From NCBI GenBank assembly GCA_019022495.1, contig JAFEKR010000003.1:1116001-1180000 (forward strand): DNA of 64,000 nucleotides, in the 5' to 3' direction. A program made the translations under genes and the position numbers. Positions within the stretch are counted from its first letter, which is position 1. Each line of letters opens with the position of its first letter. The notes beneath the pieces were generated by a model that was not told where the DNA came from, made no database searches, and saw only the letters and a list, made by a program, of their open reading frames with translations. Source of the stretch: Epichloe hybrida. Lineage: Eukaryota; Ascomycota; Sordariomycetes; Hypocreales; Clavicipitaceae. This document shows positions 58,560 through 64,000 of the stretch, piece by piece.

Positions 58560-61500
58560 TAAGTGATAGACTTAATAAATAAGGGGTGGATTTAAGTAAG
58601 CTCCTTATTAGCAGTAGCCCTAGTATTACTTATAAAGAAGCCTAGGGGTAGCTAGAGGTTTTATATAAACTATTGCGCGCTTAATAAGATTATAAAATAA
58701 GACTATTACCCCTTACTATTAGTAAAGAAAACACTATAGTTACTATTAAAGGTAAAGAGGTTTATAAAGCTAGATATATAATTAGTGTTTTATTGTATAC
58801 ATATTACTAAAGGTAAGGAACACTAGACTATATTTTAGACTAGGTTTAGCTTATTTAAATAGCTTATGTGTCTCTTTAGGTTAGCGGGCGCGCTAGTAAC
58901 TTTCTAATAATATATTAATAGTATACTAAGTAAGATACTTAGTAATTATATTACCACATACCTTAATAATATACTTATTTACTTAGGTGGTTTAAGAAAG
59001 GACTATATATAGAAGGTCCGTGGTATACTAGCTAGATTATAATAGGCTAGCCTAAACCTAGATATTAAGAAATATATCTTTACTACTAAAGAGGTTAAGT
59101 ACTTAGGGTTTATTATTTAGGTAAGGAAAGCTATCTATCTAGATAAAGAAAAGATTATAGTAATTTAGAATTAGGAGGCACTAACTAGGGTTTAGGGGGT
59201 TTGTGGTTTTCTAGGGTTTGCTAACTTTTATTGTAACTTTATACTAGATTTCTTAAATATTACGAGTTCTCTAATTAACTTAATAAAGAAGGGGGTCCTA
59301 TTCTACTAGATAGAGGTATATAATAAGGCCTTTAAGATATTAAAGTTAGCTTTTATATTATACCTAATCCTAGCTTAGTAGGATCCTAAAAGGGATATAT
59401 TAGTAAAGGCAAACTACTCTAGAATAGCCCTAGGGGGGTGTCTCTCCTAGTTTAGTAATAATAGTATTCTATATCTAGTAGCCTACTATTTAGCTTAATT
59501 ATAACCTGCTTAGCAAAATTACATAATTTATAATAAGGAGTTACTAGTAATTATCTCCTATCTTAAGGCGTGGTTAGTAAAGCTATAGGGCATAAGTAAA
59601 CTATTTATAATTCTAATAGACTATAAGAACCTTAAGTACTTTATAGCGCTAAGGGAGATATCTAAATGTTAAGCTTAGTAGGTAAAGGCCCTAGCACTCT
59701 TTAATTTCTATCTATATTATAGACTAGGCACTTAAGTAAAATAACTAGATACGCTATTATAGTGTTATCTAAAGAGGCTAGGAATAGAAAGGGTAAAGGC
59801 ACTAATTATCTAGTTAGTAACTAGTCCTATAAAGTTTTCCCTTAAGGGGAGGTAACTATATATTTACCTTAAACTTATTATAATAGCAAAGGGGAGTGCT
59901 TCTAATAGTAGCTTAATAGAGTTAAGAGTCCTACCTACTAGTAGGTTAATATTTACAGATAAACACCTTTAGTCTTTATAGGATTAGTCTTTAGCCTAGG
60001 ATAAGGTATATAAGTTATAAATAGACGCTGTAGTGGCAGGGGCTAGGAAGTTCCTAGACACTACTAATACTAGAGAATAGATTATAAATTATTAGATTAG
60101 CATAAAGGGGTTACTCTAATTCTAAGGATAGATATAGGTCCCTAAGTAGGAGCTGTTAACTATAATATTAATATAGCATGTTTATAACTTGCCCTTATTA
60201 GGTTACCTAGGTTAAAATATAACCTTTAAGGCGCTTTAAAGAGACTTCTACTAGGATAGTATATTATAGGATATGGCCTAGTTTATATAAAACTATTACT
60301 ACTATAGAGGGTAGAAAAGCTAGTAACTATAATAAGGCTTACTAAAACCTATTCCACCCCCTAATAGGTACTAGTTATAAATATCTATTAACTTTATAAC
60401 TAACCTTCTAGTAAAAACACAGGATTAGCCATAGTTCCTTATAGTTATTACTAATTAGCTCTTAAAGTACATCTAGTTAGAAGTAATGTTATTAATAGAG
60501 GCTAGGGCGTGCGTGAAATAATTTAAACACTGCTAGTAGCGTTTCTATGAATTCCTTATATAAATTATTATAGATTATAGGTTAGACTAGCTAAGTAATT
60601 TTTAGATAGAACTTTATAATAGGGTTAGTGTATAATAGCTACTTTCTACTACGTATTACCTATAAATAAATAGTAGTATAGAAAGGGTAAACTAGGAAGT
60701 ATAGGCTATACTACATGTAATACTATCTTTCTCCTAATTTAAATAGCTAAATTACCTACTAGCTTGCTAGCTAGTATTAAATAATAGGGATTTATTAGTA
60801 ATTAGAATAAGCGTAAATATAGCACTTCATAGGTTTAATATAGCTATAATTTAGGATTTATTACCTATATAGTAATTTACTATATTAGTAAAGGGGAGAG
60901 CTTAAGCCTTTCTATAATATTTAAAAGATAGTATAGATTTAATATAAGCTATAATAGCCTTTATCTAGTAATAATAGCAGGAGAACACAAATAGTAGTTA
61001 TAGGCTAGCGGAGTAATTCTAGGTTAGGGACTATATATAGCTTAGCCTTTATAATATTAAAACAAACTATCCCTATAAGAAGTTAGATTAGGTTATAGCT
61101 AAGTATAAGGTGCTTAAGGTACCCTTACCCTTAATAGTTAGGTTAAATATCCTAAGGGGACTATATCCTATCTTTTATATTAACTTAATTTAGTGTGTAG
61201 CAGATAATCTACTACTAAGCTAAAGACTAGCTAATAAATATTTACTACTAGAGCTAGTTATAATAAATACTAATAATAATCTCATGGAGTATTAGGTAAA
61301 GGAAATCCTTATGGCTAAGAACGCACTAGGTAAGGGTTTAAACTAGAATATCTTAGTTAAATAAAGAGGTTATATATAGCTAACTTAGAAGCTATTAGAA
61401 AGTATAGTATATATAGAAGTACTTAACTATTTTAAATTATAATAGGGGGATATATAGATAAATAATAGCCCTAAAAGAGTGTATTTTAATTTAACTAAAG
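58560..61500 (+). pseudogene. gypsy-F pol: RT, RNase H, integrase, RIP-inactivated
   Basis: Plus-strand translation shows the gypsy order. RT: FYINYRALNKI near 58,650, LFRLAGALVTF near 58,865-58,900, and TYLNNILIYLGG with active site YLNN at 58,969-58,980 (canonical YLDD, both Asp codons GAT to AAT). RNase H: ILVKANYSRIALGGCLSQF near 59,400 and NYIIYNKELLVIISYLKAW near 59,520. Integrase core: STTYYLQINSSIERVNQEV near 60,640-60,690 (canonical STAYHPQTDGSTERVNQ). The chromodomain region near 61,390-61,460 is barely readable. Stops are TAG/TAA at Gln/Trp positions. Confidence 0.87.
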
Positions 61501-61559
61501 ACTACTAAGAGACGCCTAATTTTTATTTAATACACGCATAACCTAGCGCTAAAATTCCA

Positions 61560-62986
61560 CTATAATATAAAATAATTTAGGAAGGGGGGGGGGGGGGTTA
61601 TTATTATTATTATATTAGTAGCAGGCCTTAGTAATAGTGTAGGCTAGCTCTATAATAGTTTTAGCTATTTATTAGACTTAAGTATTACTTACCTCCTAGG
61701 CAGAGATAGACTAGGCTAAGTTATTATTTATAGTTCTTATACTATAAAAGAATTTAGTAGCTAGGTTATTATATCCTTAGTAAGTAAGTATTATTTAGGT
61801 AAGTATAAGTTACTATACCTTAGAGACACCCTAGGCATAGGCTATACCTATAGGGGAGAAAGCTAGGGGCTATGCCTTAGCTAGATTAATATAAGTAGTA
61901 GTAAGTATACTATTAAAATATTTATAGTAGTAAATAAAAGTTTTTATAAGGGTAGCGCACTATCCCTTATTATTACTAGTTTATAGTATAGCTAAAGTCT
62001 TAATAGCTTTTCCTATATATATAAGATTCTTAAGATATTTAAAGGTATAGTAAAGTTTTAAGTCTATACTATATAGGTGCTTCTCCTAGAGGTATATATA
62101 ATAGCTAGCTTAATAATAGTAATAGGCCTAGTTTAGCCCTAGGGTATAGTTAAGGGTACCCTTATTTTAGAGATTATTTATATAAGAACTATATAGAAAA
62201 TTATACTCCTTACTATTAGAGAGGTCTTTATTATTAAAGTCTTCTTTTAAAATATACTTACTAAGGTAAGTATACTTAGATAAGGTAAGAGAGGGTAAAG
62301 AAAGAGGAGGGGGTATACTAGTAGTAAGTTAGTTAAAGGGGGAGATAATACTACTTATAATAAAGAGTAAACTAGATATAAGAAAGGAGCTTAGAGGTAG
62401 TAAGATAATTAATAAATAAGGTTAGAAAGGGTATAAAAAAAAGAAATTATAATAATAAGGAGGTAAAAGAAAGTAAAGTTAAGGGAGGGGAGATAAGTTA
62501 TTTATATTTTAGGATAAATTAGTTAAGCTCTAATTAAAGTATAGGTTATTTATATTTATAAATAAAGGCTAGGAGTAGATAAGGGTAGTATATTATATAA
62601 TAAGGGGCTAGATAATTACTAATAAGGGGGCTACTTAAAGTAAAGCTTAAGTTTAGTAAGTAATAGATAGGATATAAAACTAAGGTAAAGTTAAGGGGGT
62701 AAAGGAGGTAAGGAGATAGCTAGTAATAAGGGGTTTTAAAAGAGGTAGCTAGTGTTTTTAGGGGTAGGACTAGAGTAAAGTAAGGCGCTTACTATACTAA
62801 AAAATTTTCTACTTTATATAGTAGAGATATAACCTTACCTAGTAACTTACTAGCTTTACTAGGCTACCTATATTACCTTACTAGGTTTTTCTATAGTAGC
62901 TATATAATAGGGGTCTAGTATTAATATATACTTACTTTTTTATAGGAGAAGGAAGGGGGGGATAAGTATAGGGGTATATTATAGAC
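61560..62986 (+). other. Long 3' region of gypsy-F between pol and LTR
   Basis: About 1.4 kb follows the pol end. It starts with a G14 run (61,584-61,597) and a TTA repeat, then a plus-strand phase that is unusually poor in stops for several hundred bases, then a purine-rich tail (62,280-62,480; 62,940-62,965). No domain is recognised. It may be an untranslated region or the remains of an extra ORF. Confidence 0.45.
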
Positions 62987-63211
62987 TTAAGCTATAAGCT
63001 TAGGTTAAGTCTAGCTCTAGAAAGGCTCTAGAAAGTATATACACTCTAGGCAAAGGGGTTAGGGCTTTACGTAGACTACGCACAAACCGCACATAAGGGG
63101 ATATATATCCGGATGCTATGTAATACTAGTAGAGTTCTCCTTTCTTTCTATAAGAATAATATTCTCATTTTAAACGCTTATACGCAGTAGCCATAAGGCC
63201 AGTTCCTAACA
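62987..63211 (+). repeat. 3' LTR of gypsy-F
   Basis: A 225-bp LTR starting TATTATAGACTTAAG (RIP form of TGTTATGGACTCGAG) and ending with intact GTTCCTAACA, followed by CTAGG. Its second half keeps CpG sites lost in the left LTR. Confidence 0.92.
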
Positions 63212-63216
63212 CTAGG

Positions 63217-64000
63217 GAGTGTATATATTTTACTATCTAATATTTAGGCACACTAGCTATAGTATTTAAGGCCTGCTTATAAAGCTTAGTATCTACTATT
63301 CTAGTAGGGTATAGTCCTTTATAAATCTTCTTAAGGGTTAATAATATAATCTTAAGATAATTAAGCTTGCTTTTATTAGGGTTTTTCTTAATTATGTTTT
63401 TTAATATTATACTACTTTATTAGTAGTAATAGAATTATTAGTTACTTTCTATCTTAAAGTATTAATAAATATAAGCGATTATCTCTTTATAGGAATAGTT
63501 ATTCCTAAAGAGGTAATTAAGGAAGTATTATTTAGTATTACCTATTAATATAATAAGGAAAGCCTTCTAATAATATGTTTAAGGAAGGTTAATTCTATTA
63601 TACTTATTTTTAAAGAGCATAATCTTTAGCATTAAGAAGTTATATAGCTTCTTACTATAGTAATTACTATCCTTATATATCTTTATAAGCTCTAAGATCT
63701 TCTTTATAATTTAATCTTTAGAGGTAAATTACTATAAAGGCATATTTTGTTATAAATAACAGTCCCCTAGTTATTATTAATAACAATTATTAGAATAAAG
63801 CTATTAATTTAATAGCGATTATTATAGGGGCTTTTGTGAAGGTTTACGTAGTCTTTAGGGTTAGGGAAGGTAAATTTCTAGGGTAGGTTATTAGGGCTAT
63901 TAGTGTTAAGGCTCTAGAGGTTTAGAAGATTATAGTCTCTTTTATAATCTCTCCTATAACTAAAGAGGTATTAAAGTTTAATAAAGCACTTCTTTAAGGG
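63217..64000 (-). pseudogene. copia-D gag-side remnant at the right edge
   Basis: This is the continuation of copia-D after the gypsy-F insertion. From about 63,650 it aligns with 21,223-21,350 joined to 28,057 onward, without the copia-A element, so it shows the empty site. There is no open frame on the minus strand. The 5' LTR lies outside the window. Confidence 0.65.

Larger units (their letters stand above)
56357..63211 (+). mobile_element. Ty3/gypsy retrotransposon (family F), plus strand, TSD CTAGG
   Basis: A 6,855-bp element with LTRs at 56,357-56,591 and 62,987-63,211, flanked by CTAGG (56,352-56,356; 63,212-63,216). It is the only clearly plus-strand retroelement here. A purine tract (GGAGAAGGAAGGGGGG) lies at about 62,946-62,961, upstream of the 3' LTR. 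Pol order and motifs are those of gypsy elements. It is inserted in copia-D and RIP-mutated. Confidence 0.92.
44331..64000 (-). mobile_element. Copia-D element (right copy), split by copia-E and gypsy-F, runs off the edge
   Basis: The 3' LTR is at 44,331-44,596 and the 5' LTR lies beyond 64,000. Remaining body pieces are 44,597-46,883, 54,407-56,356 and 63,212-64,000, in the minus-strand order RNase H/RT, integrase, gag from left to right. The junctions are precise: copia-E leaves ATATT on both sides and gypsy-F leaves CTAGG. The body aligns with copia-A in the integrase region and with the left copia-D fragments in gag. Confidence 0.82.

Overview
The window looks like a chromosome segment of a filamentous ascomycete (Pezizomycotina; the order cannot be fixed from sequence alone). 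Most of it is extremely AT-rich and TpA-rich. Old reading frames are interrupted almost only by TAA/TAG where Gln or Trp codons are expected, and Asp/Cys codons have become Asn/Tyr. This is the pattern of repeat-induced point mutation (RIP). One GC-rich island (about 37,000-42,200) has escaped it and carries the only nearly intact host gene.

Left block (1-29,751): nested minus-strand LTR retrotransposons. A copia element (family D, its 5' LTR at 29,493-29,751) was split by a gypsy element (family B, LTRs 297-493 and 21,027-21,222). Gypsy-B was split by gypsy-C (3,507-10,067, TSD ATCTC) and by a 2.5-kb internally deleted copia-A (15,280-17,820, TSD GTTTA). A full-length copia-A (21,351-28,056, TSD GTTAC) sits in copia-D. 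A third copia-A copy enters from the left edge.

Middle block (29,752-44,330): a very long RIP-damaged host-type gene with a DUF6603-like region (30,525-36,057); a short second copy of its N-terminal part; a degraded unknown reading frame; a secreted GH17 cell-wall beta-glucanase gene with one intron and a single-base frameshift (38,866-40,662); a Tc1/mariner transposase relic between 129-bp direct repeats; and a 238-bp TA-flanked MITE inside a pair of 24-bp inverted arms.

Right block (44,331-64,000): a second copia-D copy runs off the right edge. It is split by copia-E (46,884-54,406, TSD ATATT) and by a plus-strand gypsy-F (56,357-63,211, TSD CTAGG). Copia-E itself contains a 351-bp miniature LTR element (51,161-51,511, TSD ACTAT) with 81-bp LTRs and a tRNA-like core with pol III box A/B motifs. 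It has the same half-initiator-tRNA primer site as copia-E. This tiny element, its apparent dependence on its host element, and the hairpin repeat array in the copia-E leader are the most unusual features seen.

Functionally the retroelements are dead or dying parasites. Copia-E is the best preserved: its gag-pol is one uninterrupted frame apart from RIP-type stops once the miniature element is subtracted. Only the GH17 gene looks like a gene under selection. Family letters A-G are local labels.
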